DNA of 64,000 nt, taken from Gemmatimonadaceae bacterium (lineage in GTDB: Bacteria > Gemmatimonadota > Gemmatimonadetes > Gemmatimonadales > Gemmatimonadaceae). A model generated the notes under the pieces. It made no database searches and was not told the DNA's origin. It saw nothing but the letters and a program-made list of their open reading frames with translations. The stretch lies in assembly GCA_011525845.1 (NCBI GenBank), contig WYBP01000018.1, positions 124,001 to 188,000 on the forward strand, in the 5' to 3' direction. This document shows, one piece after another, positions 1-7,518 of this stretch. The position numbers and the translations under genes were made by a program. Each line of letters begins with the position of its first letter. Within the stretch, counting starts at the first letter, position 1.

Positions 1-453
1 CTGGGGCCGGACGGCTACGGCGCGCTCATGGCGAGCTTCGGGCTCGGGGCGGTGGCCGGCGCGCTCGGCATCGCGGCCACCGGGGGCGGGCGGGACCGCG
101 GCGGGCTCTTCCGCTCCGCATCGCACGCCTTCCCGCTCCTCCTGCTCGGCTTCGCCTTCGTGCGGCAGCCCTGGCTCTCGGGCGTGCTGCTCTTCGGCGT
201 GGGGCTCGCGATGATCCTGAACAACGCGCTGGTGAACGCGCGGCTCCAGGCGCTCGTGCCGGACGAGCTGCGCGGCCGCGTGCTCTCGCTCTACGTGATG
301 GTGTACGTGGGCGGCTCGCCGATCGGGAGCTTCGTGTCGGGCGCCGTGGCGCGCGCCTCGGATGCCGCGTGGGCTATCGGCGGGGGCGCGGCGCTGATGC
401 TACTCTTCGCGCTCTGGGCGTTCCGGCGGCATCCCGTGCTTGCGGCGAGCTGA
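1..453 (+). CDS. MFS transporter, C-terminal part (5' end outside window)
   Basis: The frame is open from the first base and ends at 453, giving about 150 residues of a membrane protein. It contains hydrophobic helices separated by a short cytoplasmic loop with the pattern NARLQALVPDELRGRVLSLY, the loop typical of the second half of major facilitator transporters of the enterobactin-exporter/MFS_3 type, followed by a final helix pair and a basic tail (FRRHP). It should be an inner-membrane proton-driven exporter; the substrate cannot be told from this half. Its last 54 bases overlap the end of the convergent ATPase gene. The start codon is not in the window. Confidence 0.85.
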   Translation: MGPDGYGALMASFGLGAVAGALGIAATGGGRDRGGLFRSASHAFPLLLLGFAFVRQPWLSGVLLFGVGLAMILNNALVNARLQALVPDELRGRVLSLYVMVYVGGSPIGSFVSGAVARASDAAWAIGGGAALMLLFALWAFRRHPVLAAS

Positions 454-1863
454 GCGGCCGTACTGCCCGCTCTCCGACCGCGAGAGCTTCCGGCGCGCCA
501 CCAGCGCCTCCAGCACGAGCTCACACGCCACCACGGCATCCGCGTCATCCTTCACGCCGAGCGCCGATGCGGTGACGATCTCGAGGAGGCCCGGCACCGT
601 GGCGAACCCCTCGCGCGCGACCTTCGCGCTCGCGTCGTCGCTCACCTGCAGCGCCTGGCCCCGGTCGAACCACATCACGATCTCGTCGAGGTCGAGCGTG
701 TCGTCGCGCTCGGTGAGCGTCGCGTCCGCCGCCCGGCGGATCAGCTCGCGGGCGATCACCGCCCCGCCGATGAGTTCGCCCTCGTACTCGAGCTCGATCT
801 TCCCGGTGATCGCCGGGAGCGCCGCATAGATGTCGGCGAGGCGCGGGACGATCTCCCGCTCCCCGAGCCGCACCGCGCGGCGCTCCGCGTTCGAGACGAC
901 GTTCTCGAGCAGCGTGATCGAGAGGCGCTGCGAGACGCCGGAGCGCTGGTCGATGCGCTTCTCGGCGCGGGCCTCGAACGCGACGCGCTCGGCCACCTCC
1001 GCGACCACGTCGGGGAGGCGCACCGGGAGCCCGTCGCGCGCCGTCCACGCCTCCTGCTCCGTGATCGCCATCGCGAGGTCCACCGTGGCGGGGTAGTGCG
1101 TGAGGATCTCGCTCCCGACCCGGTCCTTGAGCGGCGTGATGATCTTGCCGCGCGCGGTGTAGTCCTCGGGGTTCGCCGTGAAGGCGAGGAGCACGTCGAG
1201 CGCGAGCCGCACGGGGTAGCCCTTGATCTGGACATCCCCCTCCTGCATCACGTTGAACAGCCCCACCTGCACCTTCCCCGCGAGGTCCGGCAGCTCGTTG
1301 AGCGCGAAGATCCCGCGGTGCGCGCGAGGGAGCATGCCGAAGTGGATCGTGAGCTCATCGGAGAGGAGGTGTCCGCCGCGCGCCGCCTTGATGGGGTCGA
1401 GGTCGCCGATCAGGTCCGCGACGGTCACGTCGGGGGTCGCGAGCTTCTCGACGTAGCGCTGGTCCGGTGCGAGCCACCCGATCGGGGTGTCGTCTCCCGC
1501 CTCGCGGACGCGGTCCCGGCCGAACTTCGAGATCGGCGCGAAGGGATCGTCGTTCACCTCGCTCCCGGCGATCACGGGGAGCGCCGGGTCGAGCAGCGTC
1601 GTGAGCGCGCGCAGGATCCGCGACTTCGCCTGCCCTCGGAGCCCGAGCAGGATGAAGTGGTGCCGCGAGAGGAGGGCGTTCACCATCTGCGGCATCACGG
1701 TGTCCTCGTAGCCGAGGACTCCGGGGAACAGAGGCTTCCCGTCGCCGATGCGCGCGAGGAGGTTGGCGCGGAGCTCGTCCTTCACGGAGCGGCCGCGGCG
1801 GTCGTCGCGGCCGAACGGGGACTTCCGGAGCGCGCCGAGCGTGGTGGGCAGTGAGCTGGTCAC
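400..1863 (-). CDS. Magnesium-chelatase ChlI-like AAA+ ATPase
   Basis: 487 residues from a GTG start. Walker A is GLRGQAKS at residues 74-81. The sensor and helix-insert regions follow the ChlI/BchI pattern, with ALNELPDLAGKVQVGLFNVMQ for the Walker B/h2 region and LLAFTANPEDY for sensor 1. Such ATPases usually work with a von Willebrand A (ChlD/CoxE-like) partner as a metal-chelatase or remodelling motor in the cytoplasm; no such partner lies beside it here, and the chlorophyll pathway is absent. Automated pipelines often call relatives sigma-54-interacting regulators, but I see no GAFTGA loop or DNA-binding helix. A TAGATT hexamer ends 6 bases before the GTG, so the mRNA may be leaderless. 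The 3' end overlaps the convergent MFS gene by 54 bases. Confidence 0.8.
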   Translation of the reverse strand: MTSSLPTTLGALRKSPFGRDDRRGRSVKDELRANLLARIGDGKPLFPGVLGYEDTVMPQMVNALLSRHHFILLGLRGQAKSRILRALTTLLDPALPVIAGSEVNDDPFAPISKFGRDRVREAGDDTPIGWLAPDQRYVEKLATPDVTVADLIGDLDPIKAARGGHLLSDELTIHFGMLPRAHRGIFALNELPDLAGKVQVGLFNVMQEGDVQIKGYPVRLALDVLLAFTANPEDYTARGKIITPLKDRVGSEILTHYPATVDLAMAITEQEAWTARDGLPVRLPDVVAEVAERVAFEARAEKRIDQRSGVSQRLSITLLENVVSNAERRAVRLGEREIVPRLADIYAALPAITGKIELEYEGELIGGAVIARELIRRAADATLTERDDTLDLDEIVMWFDRGQALQVSDDASAKVAREGFATVPGLLEIVTASALGVKDDADAVVACELVLEALVARRKLSRSESGQYGRSARRKHGMPPERPEREE

Positions 1864-1869
1864 ACCTGC

Positions 1870-1875
1870 AATCTA
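1870..1875 (-). promoter_or_regulatory. -10 hexamer TAGATT for the AAA+ ATPase
   Basis: TAGATT on the minus strand, then 6 bases (GCAGGT), then the GTG at 1863. The spacing puts the expected transcription start on the start codon. It lies between the molybdopterin oxidoreductase stop and the ATPase start. Confidence 0.5.
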
Positions 1876-1883
1876 GCCGGGTG

Positions 1884-3986
1884 TCACCCCGCGACGCGGA
1901 TCTCGACCAGGTTGTCGTAGAACACCGCGCCCGCACCCATGTCGGTGAGGCGCTGGCTCGTCGTGGTGTTCACGTTCACCCCATCCTTCGAGAGCTTGGC
2001 CCACCAGACCCCCGGCGCCCACGCGACCCCCTCGCGGATCCCCTCGCGATGGCGGGCGGTGGCGGTGAAGTGGCCGCGGTCGTTCTCGACCACGACGCGC
2101 GCGCCGTCCGCGATCCCGCGGCGCTGCGCGTCGGTCGGGTGGAGCGCCACCTCGGGCTCGCGCGCCGCGCGCTGCAGCGGACCCACGTTCACGAAGCTCG
2201 AGTTAAGGAACTGGTGCGCGGGGGAGGAGATGAGCGTGATCGGGTACCGCTTCGCCAGGTCGGGCGAGAGCTCGACCGACTCCACCATCGGCGTGTAGGT
2301 CGGCACCGGGTCGAGCCCCATCTCCTTCAGCCGCTCCGAGTAGAGCTCGCACTTCCCGCTCGGCGTGTGGAAGCCGCCGTTCGCGAACGGGGCGTAGGGG
2401 CGCGGCACGTCGAGCCGCACCCAGCCGTCGCGCTCCAGGCGCTCGAGCGTCACGGAGCGCATCTGCGGCGCCGTCGTCTCCAGGGCCTGCGCGATCAGCG
2501 CATCGTCGTCGTCGGCGAGGCAGGGGTGGTCGAGCCCCATGCGGGCGGCGAGCCGGCGGAAGATCTCGGTGTTGGGCAGCGCCTGGCCGAGCGGAGCGAT
2601 CGCCGGCTTGTTGAGTGAGGCGTAGAGGTGGCCGTACGACCAGTGCAGGTCGCGGTGCTCGAGCTGGGTCGTCGCCGGGAGCACCCAGTCGGCGTAGTCG
2701 CAGGTGTCGGTGCGGAAGTGCTCCAGCACCACCGTGAAGAGGTCGTCGCGCTTGAGGCCGCGCACCACGGCGTGGTGGTCGGGTGCGATCGCGCCGGGGT
2801 TCGAGTTGTAGACCACGAGGGCACGCACCGGGGGCCCGCCGATACCCGCGTCGGGCTTCGTGAGCGCCTCGCCGAGCAGTGACATGTTGATCATGCGCGT
2901 GCCGGGCGGCGAGAGATCCGGGCGCTGCAGCTTCGCCTTGTTGAACGCGAAGTTCCCGCTCGAGGAGAGCTGCACGCCCCCACCCGGGCGCCTCCAGTGC
3001 CCCGTGACGGCCGGTAGGCAGGCGATCGTGCGCACGGCCATGCCGCCACCCGCATGCCGCTGGAGGCCGTAGTTGATGCGCACGAACGCGGCGCGCGCCC
3101 TGCCGTACTGCCGGGCGAGCTCGACGATCCGCGCCTCGGGGATCCCCGTGATCGCGGCGACGCGCGAGGGCGGGTACTCCTTCACCCGCGCGCGCAGCTG
3201 CTCGGCGCCGATCGTGTGCCGTGCGAGGTAGTCGTCGTCCTGCATCCCCTCGGCGAAGAGCACCTGCATCATGCCGAGCGCGAGCGCGGCGTCGGTGCCG
3301 GGCCTGATGCCGATCCACTCATCGCACTGCTCGGCCGTGCGCGTCCGGATCGGGTCGATGCAGATGACCGGCGCGCCGCGCTTCTTCGCCTCGAGCACGT
3401 GCGGCCAGAGGTGCGGGTTGCTCGTGAGCGTGTTCGTGCCCCAGAGGATCACGAGGTCGCTCTCCGGGAGCGATTCCGCGTCGGCGCCGATGCTCGCGCC
3501 CACCGTCATCCGCATCCCGATCATCCCGGCGCTCGCGCAGATCGTGCGGTCGAGGAGCGAGGCGCCGAGCACGTGGAAGAAGCGGCGGTCCATCGACTCA
3601 CCCTGCAGGAGCCCCATCGTGCCCGCATACGAGTACGGGAGGATCGCCTGCGGGCCGTCGGGCGAGCGACGGATCTCGTTGAGCCTCGCCGCGATCGCGT
3701 CGAGCGCCTCGTCCCAGGTCGCCTCGACGAACTCACCGCGTCCCTTCGGGCCGACGCGCTTGAGCGGCGTGAGGACGCGCTCCGCGTGATAAGTGCGCTC
3801 GAGATAGCGGTTCACCTTCGTGCAGAGGAACCCCTGCGTGAAGGGATGGTCGGGGTCGCCCTGGATGCGCGTGGCGCGTCCCCGTTCCACGGTCACGAGC
3901 GTCGCGCACGTGTCGGGGCAGTCGTGTGGGCAGGCGCCGCGCACGACGTGTGAATCACCGACTGGTGCCGCGACCGCAGGGTTCAA
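1884..3986 (-). CDS. Molybdopterin-dependent oxidoreductase
   Basis: Up to 700 residues. The N-terminus carries a [4Fe-4S] site, CPHDCPDTC with a fourth cysteine at LCTK (Cys19, 23, 27 and 55), followed by the bis-MGD binding folds of the DMSO reductase/formate dehydrogenase superfamily (WGTNT, near residue 190; CIDPIRTRTAEQ) and a C-terminal molydopterin dinucleotide-binding domain with the usual ALHPTDAQRRGI stretch. There is no Tat signal, so it is probably cytoplasmic. No FeS or membrane subunit is adjacent, so its electron partner is unknown; substrate cannot be assigned. The longest frame begins with TTG at 3986; a GTG at 3944 is an alternative that keeps all four cysteines. It has no strong Shine-Dalgarno sequence at either start. 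Confidence 0.88.
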   Translation of the reverse strand: MNPAVAAPVGDSHVVRGACPHDCPDTCATLVTVERGRATRIQGDPDHPFTQGFLCTKVNRYLERTYHAERVLTPLKRVGPKGRGEFVEATWDEALDAIAARLNEIRRSPDGPQAILPYSYAGTMGLLQGESMDRRFFHVLGASLLDRTICASAGMIGMRMTVGASIGADAESLPESDLVILWGTNTLTSNPHLWPHVLEAKKRGAPVICIDPIRTRTAEQCDEWIGIRPGTDAALALGMMQVLFAEGMQDDDYLARHTIGAEQLRARVKEYPPSRVAAITGIPEARIVELARQYGRARAAFVRINYGLQRHAGGGMAVRTIACLPAVTGHWRRPGGGVQLSSSGNFAFNKAKLQRPDLSPPGTRMINMSLLGEALTKPDAGIGGPPVRALVVYNSNPGAIAPDHHAVVRGLKRDDLFTVVLEHFRTDTCDYADWVLPATTQLEHRDLHWSYGHLYASLNKPAIAPLGQALPNTEIFRRLAARMGLDHPCLADDDDALIAQALETTAPQMRSVTLERLERDGWVRLDVPRPYAPFANGGFHTPSGKCELYSERLKEMGLDPVPTYTPMVESVELSPDLAKRYPITLISSPAHQFLNSSFVNVGPLQRAAREPEVALHPTDAQRRGIADGARVVVENDRGHFTATARHREGIREGVAWAPGVWWAKLSKDGVNVNTTTSQRLTDMGAGAVFYDNLVEIRVAG

Positions 3987-4308
3987 CGTACGTTCCGGAA
4001 GGGGTTGGCCGCCGTCTCGGTCTCAAGCTAGCTGAACCGGCGCCTCGCTCCACACTATCACATAACTCCGTGTAGAGTAAAGCCTTACGTGCATCCTCCC
4101 ACGCCGCATTGAAATAGGATGTACTGCCAGAACGTCAGCGGACGGGAAGGCGTTAATCGAATCCTAATCTCCAAGCCGTTGCCTGTTAACGACTTACTGG
4201 GCGAGCCAAGTTGCCATTCACGGCAGGACGCACTAAAATTCGCGGCACGTGCGCAGCCGCGAACCGTTCGTGTTGCACCGCACGACCCTACCTTTGGAGA
4301 ATGTTCAG
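3987..4308. other. Gene-free divergent regulatory region
   Basis: About 320 bases between the divergent oxidoreductase and lipoprotein genes, the longest non-coding stretch in the window. It is clearly more AT-rich than its surroundings. It holds one convincing plus-strand promoter (given separately) and several promoter-like AT-rich hexamers on the minus strand that could serve the oxidoreductase. I see no tRNA cloverleaf, no riboswitch I recognise and no conserved open frame. Confidence 0.7.
4211..4239 (+). promoter_or_regulatory. Sigma-70 promoter of the small lipoprotein gene
   Basis: TTGCCA at 4211-4216 and TAAAAT at 4234-4239 are separated by exactly 17 bases, close to the consensus. 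The predicted start near 4246 gives a leader of about 60 bases before the ATG at 4309, unlike the leaderless genes elsewhere in the window. Confidence 0.65.
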
Positions 4309-4506
4309 ATGAAGCGTCTTGTCGCCCTCGCCGCCGTGCTCGTGCTCGCCGCCTGCGCCCCGAAGACCGAGGAAGCTCCTTCCGACGCGGCCGCGCCGGC
4401 CGCCGCCGTGACGGACTCCGCGGCCCCGATGATGGATTCGGCCCACACGATGATGGACTCCACGGTGAAGACGGATTCCGCGACCGCTGCCAAGTCCAAG
4501 ATGTAA
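4309..4506 (+). CDS. Small lipoprotein, 65 residues
   Basis: The ATG at 4309 follows a GGAG eight bases upstream. The product has a basic start, a hydrophobic core and a lipobox ending LAAC (Cys16), so Lgt and signal peptidase II should process it to about 50 residues. The mature part is low-complexity and acidic: Ala-rich, with repeated MMDS and TDS units (PMMDS, TMMDS, KTDS) and a Lys-rich tail. I recognise no domain. Its own near-consensus promoter and a strong terminator make it a monocistronic, probably highly expressed unit. A lipid-anchored spacer or metal-related peptide is possible, but no function can be claimed. Confidence 0.75.
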   Translation: MKRLVALAAVLVLAACAPKTEEAPSDAAAPAAAVTDSAAPMMDSAHTMMDSTVKTDSATAAKSKM

Positions 4507-4529
4507 GCTGCTTCCCCACGGGAAGCGAA

Positions 4530-4561
4530 GAGCGCGCGGCCCCTCGGGGTCGCGCGCTCTT
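4530..4561 (+). terminator. Bidirectional intrinsic terminator
   Basis: A 12-bp stem (4530-4541 with 4548-4559, one G-T pair) around a 6-base loop, followed by TTGCTTTC. On the minus strand the downstream side is TCTTCGCTTCC. It separates the lipoprotein gene from the convergent ygfZ gene and can stop both. A smaller inverted repeat (GCTTCC/GGAAGC, 4510-4525) sits just before it. Confidence 0.8.
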
Positions 4562-4579
4562 GCTTTCGGACAGCGTCGC

Positions 4580-5557
4580 TCAGCGATCGACGGTGCTCGG
4601 CTCGCCCATGCGCATCACGCGCGCGCGGAGCTCGGCGCCGTCCACGCCGACGCGCACCTCGCTGCCGGGCGCGACCTCGCGCCGCACCATCGCGATCGCG
4701 AGCGGACCCCGCGCCGGCGAGAGCACGCTCGAGCGCACGTCGCCGACCTCCTTGCCGTCGGCGTCGTGCACCGGCGCTCCCACGGGAAGCGGCGCCTCGC
4801 TCAGCAGCCAGCGCAGGTGCCGGTTCACGTGCCCGCGGAAGTGGATGCGCGCGACCACCTCCTGCCCCGTGTAGCATCCCTTGTCGAAGGCGATCGCGCC
4901 GAGGTCGTCGAGCATCGCCTCCTGCGGGATCGTCTCCCCGTCCATCTCGCGGCCCCACGCGGGGACCCCGGCTTCGATGCGCGCGATCTCCGCGCGCTCC
5001 GCCGACGCCATCGTGATGCCGGACGCTTCGAGCATCGCACGCAGCGCGGCGATCCGTGCCGTCGCACCGATGAGATCGAAGCCGCCCGGCGCCAGGTCGG
5101 TCGAATGCACGACCAGCACCGCGGCCTCCCCCTCCGCGGCGGTGAGCGCGCACTGGGGGTCGAGTGCCGCGAGGGCTGCCGGGTCGGTCCCGGTCGCGCG
5201 CGCCACCAGCTCCACGCACGCCCCGCGCTCGCCGTACACGCCGAGGCACGACGTCGTCGCACGGACGTCCGCGTACTTGGCCAGCCGCGGATTCACGTAC
5301 TTCCGGATCATCGCGACGAACCCCTCCGCCGAGGCCGCGTCGGTGTCGACGAGCAGGTCCGCGCCCCGGTCGATCACGCGCAGCAGCGCGATCACCCGTC
5401 CCTTCGGGGTGAGGGCCGCGGCGCGGACCCCGCGACCCGGGGTGAGCGACACCACGTCGTTCGTGAGCAGCCCACCGAGCGTGGCCTTCGCCGCGTCGCC
5501 GCCGAAGGTCATGCGGAGGCGCGGGGATCGATCGACCAGGAACGGGGCGTCGCTCAC
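4580..5557 (-). CDS. ygfZ: YgfZ/GcvT-family folate-binding protein
   Basis: 325 residues from GTG at 5557, which overlaps the stop of the HAD gene as GTGA. The family signature KGCYTGQE lies near residue 225, with the conserved cysteine; the fold is that of the aminomethyltransferase GcvT without its catalytic context. YgfZ proteins bind tetrahydrofolate and help maintain or repair certain iron-sulfur enzymes in the cytoplasm. Here it closes an operon containing glcF, an eight-cysteine iron-sulfur protein, a plausible client. Length matches the family. Confidence 0.88.
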   Translation of the reverse strand: MSDAPFLVDRSPRLRMTFGGDAAKATLGGLLTNDVVSLTPGRGVRAAALTPKGRVIALLRVIDRGADLLVDTDAASAEGFVAMIRKYVNPRLAKYADVRATTSCLGVYGERGACVELVARATGTDPAALAALDPQCALTAAEGEAAVLVVHSTDLAPGGFDLIGATARIAALRAMLEASGITMASAERAEIARIEAGVPAWGREMDGETIPQEAMLDDLGAIAFDKGCYTGQEVVARIHFRGHVNRHLRWLLSEAPLPVGAPVHDADGKEVGDVRSSVLSPARGPLAIAMVRREVAPGSEVRVGVDGAELRARVMRMGEPSTVDR

Positions 5558-6243
5558 CGGCGTCCTCCCGTCGAGACCCCCGTCAGCGCGCGCACGCGCT
5601 CGGGGGTGAGGTCGGCGAGCGATTCCACCCACGCGTCGGCCTCGAGCGCCTCGTGCGCGGGGACCGCGCCGACGGCCACGCACGCGATGCCGGCGGCCCG
5701 GGCACCGCGCAAGCCCACCACGTGATCCTCCACCGCGAGCGCCCGGAGCTGCTGTCCCGGGAAGAGCTGGCCGATGCGCGCGAGCGCGGCGCCGTAGGGC
5801 GCGGCGGCGGGCTTGGCCGGCGTGGCGTCCTCCACGGCGATGATCGGCCGGAAGAGCCCGGCGAACCCGCCGAGTTCGAGCACGAACTCGACCTCGCGGC
5901 GCGAGGCCCGCGTCACGATCGAGAGCCGGCAACAGGAGGTGAGGCGCTCGAGCGCGGCCCTCACGTCCGGCGCGAGCGTCATCCCCTTGCCCGCGCGCGC
6001 GGCGAAGGCGCGTTCCGCGCGGAGCCGGCCGAGCTCGGTCGCGGTCTCGTCGGCGGGTGCCCCGGCCGCTTCCCGCACACGGCGCACGGCGTCCTCGGTG
6101 GCGTATCCCGCGCCGATCCGCGCCAGCGCGTCCGTGAGCTCGATCCCTTCCACGGCGAGCGACTCCGCCAGCGCCTCGCGGCGCAGCGCGGCCGTGTCCG
6201 CGATGACGCCCTCGAACTCGACGAGCAGGACCGGGACTTCCAT
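5554..6243 (-). CDS. HAD-superfamily protein with Glu in place of the catalytic Asp pair
   Basis: 229 residues. The fold of a beta-phosphoglucomutase/phosphoglycolate-phosphatase type HAD is clear: motif II SIVTRAS, motif III lysine in ATPAKP, motif IV VEDHVVGLRGARAAG. Motif I, normally DxDGV, reads VEFEGV: both aspartates (positions 9 and 11) are glutamates, confirmed from the codons gag ttc gag. The first Asp is the nucleophile in this family, so ordinary phosphatase activity is doubtful. It sits directly after glcF, where a phosphoglycolate phosphatase would make metabolic sense. TAGCAT ends 6 bases before the ATG; its TAG is the glcF stop. It overlaps ygfZ by GTGA. Confidence 0.8.
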   Translation of the reverse strand: MEVPVLLVEFEGVIADTAALRREALAESLAVEGIELTDALARIGAGYATEDAVRRVREAAGAPADETATELGRLRAERAFAARAGKGMTLAPDVRAALERLTSCCRLSIVTRASRREVEFVLELGGFAGLFRPIIAVEDATPAKPAAAPYGAALARIGQLFPGQQLRALAVEDHVVGLRGARAAGIACVAVGAVPAHEALEADAWVESLADLTPERVRALTGVSTGGRR

Positions 6244-6249
6244 GCCCGA

Positions 6250-6255
6250 ATGCTA
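6250..6255 (-). promoter_or_regulatory. -10 hexamer TAGCAT for the HAD/ygfZ pair
   Basis: TAGCAT, 6 bases (TCGGGC), then ATG at 6243. The first three bases are the stop codon of glcF. It would allow the HAD-ygfZ pair to be transcribed apart from glcDEF as a leaderless message. Confidence 0.4.
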
Positions 6256-7518
6256 ACGGGGGGGCGCGCCCCGGGCGTACCCCTCGTCGAGCAGCTCCAC
6301 GGGATGCCGTGCGACGACCGCACGCTTCTCGAGCGTCAGGCCGCCGCCGATCTGCATGAGGCACCCGGGGTTCCCCGTGGCGACGACCGCCGCGCCGGAC
6401 TCGGCGATGCGCGCGAGCTTGGGCGCCAGCACCCGCTCCGCCACGTCGGGCTGCACGAGGTTGAAGATCCCGGCGCTCCCGCAGCACTGGTCGGCGTCCG
6501 CGAGCGGGACGAGGACCACATGGCCGAGCGCGGCGAGCACGGCGCGCGGCGGGTCCACCACGCGCTGTGCGTGCTGCAGGTGGCAGGGAGCGTCGTACGC
6601 GACGCGGGCGCGTTCGCCCGACGCGAGGGTGGGCCGGGGACCCGCCGCCGCGAGCAGCTCGTGCACGTCGCGCACGCGCGCGGCGAAGCGCACGGCGCGC
6701 TCCGCCCACGCCGGGTCGTGCTGCAGGAGGTGGCCGTACTCCTTGCACATCGCGCCGCACCCGGCGGAGTTCACCACGACCACGTCCGCGGCACTGGCCT
6801 CGAACGCGGCGATGTTCGCGCGGGCCAGCGCTCGCGCGGCATCGGCCTCGCCGGCGTGCGCGTGGAGCGCGCCGCAGCAGCGCTGGCCGTTCGTCGCCGT
6901 CATCCGCCAGCCGTTCACCGTGAGCGTGCGCTCGGTGGCGCGGTTCACGTCGGTGAAGAGCCCCTCCATCACGCAGCCGGTGAGGAGCGTCGCCGTCCCG
7001 CGTTCCCCGTCTCCCGCGGGTGTCCAGGCGGGCCGTGACTCACGGCGCGTGGATGCCAGCATCGCGAACGGCATCGCCACCCGTCGTGGGAGCACCCGCG
7101 CGAGCAATGCCGCGAGTCCCGAGCCGCGCGCGAGGCGTGCCTTGAGGAGTGCCACGCGCAGCAGGAAGGGGCGCGCGAAGATCGCGAGCACCAGTCGCGC
7201 CACCCAGGGGAGCGGACGGGTGGCGACGAGGGTCTCGCGCGTCGCCTCCAGGAGGTGGCCGTAGGGGACACCGCTCGGGCACGCCGTCTCGCATCCGCGA
7301 CAGCCGAGGCACTTGTCGAGATGGTCCCGCACGAGCGGATCGTCCCTCTCCACCGTGCCATCGAGGAGGGCGCCCATGAGCAGCAGGCGACCGCGGGGCG
7401 AGTCGTTCTCGTCCTCGAGGGCGAGGTAGGTGGGGCAGGCGGGGAGGCAGAAGCCGCAGTGCACGCAGGCGTCGAGCCCCGCGCGCGCGCGGTCGAGGGG
7501 GGATCCTGCGAGGCTCAC
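6253..7518 (-). CDS. glcF: Glycolate oxidase iron-sulfur subunit GlcF
   Basis: 421 residues from GTG at 7518, overlapping the glcE stop as GTGA. Two [4Fe-4S] ferredoxin motifs are seen (Cys18, 21, 24, 28 and Cys70, 73, 76, 80), followed by two CCG domains with QRCCGALHAHAG and DQCCGSAGIF. This is the electron-transfer subunit that takes electrons from the GlcD/GlcE flavin subunits and passes them to the quinone pool at the membrane. Length and order match the glcDEF family. Confidence 0.93.
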   Translation of the reverse strand: MSLAGSPLDRARAGLDACVHCGFCLPACPTYLALEDENDSPRGRLLLMGALLDGTVERDDPLVRDHLDKCLGCRGCETACPSGVPYGHLLEATRETLVATRPLPWVARLVLAIFARPFLLRVALLKARLARGSGLAALLARVLPRRVAMPFAMLASTRRESRPAWTPAGDGERGTATLLTGCVMEGLFTDVNRATERTLTVNGWRMTATNGQRCCGALHAHAGEADAARALARANIAAFEASAADVVVVNSAGCGAMCKEYGHLLQHDPAWAERAVRFAARVRDVHELLAAAGPRPTLASGERARVAYDAPCHLQHAQRVVDPPRAVLAALGHVVLVPLADADQCCGSAGIFNLVQPDVAERVLAPKLARIAESGAAVVATGNPGCLMQIGGGLTLEKRAVVARHPVELLDEGYARGAPPR

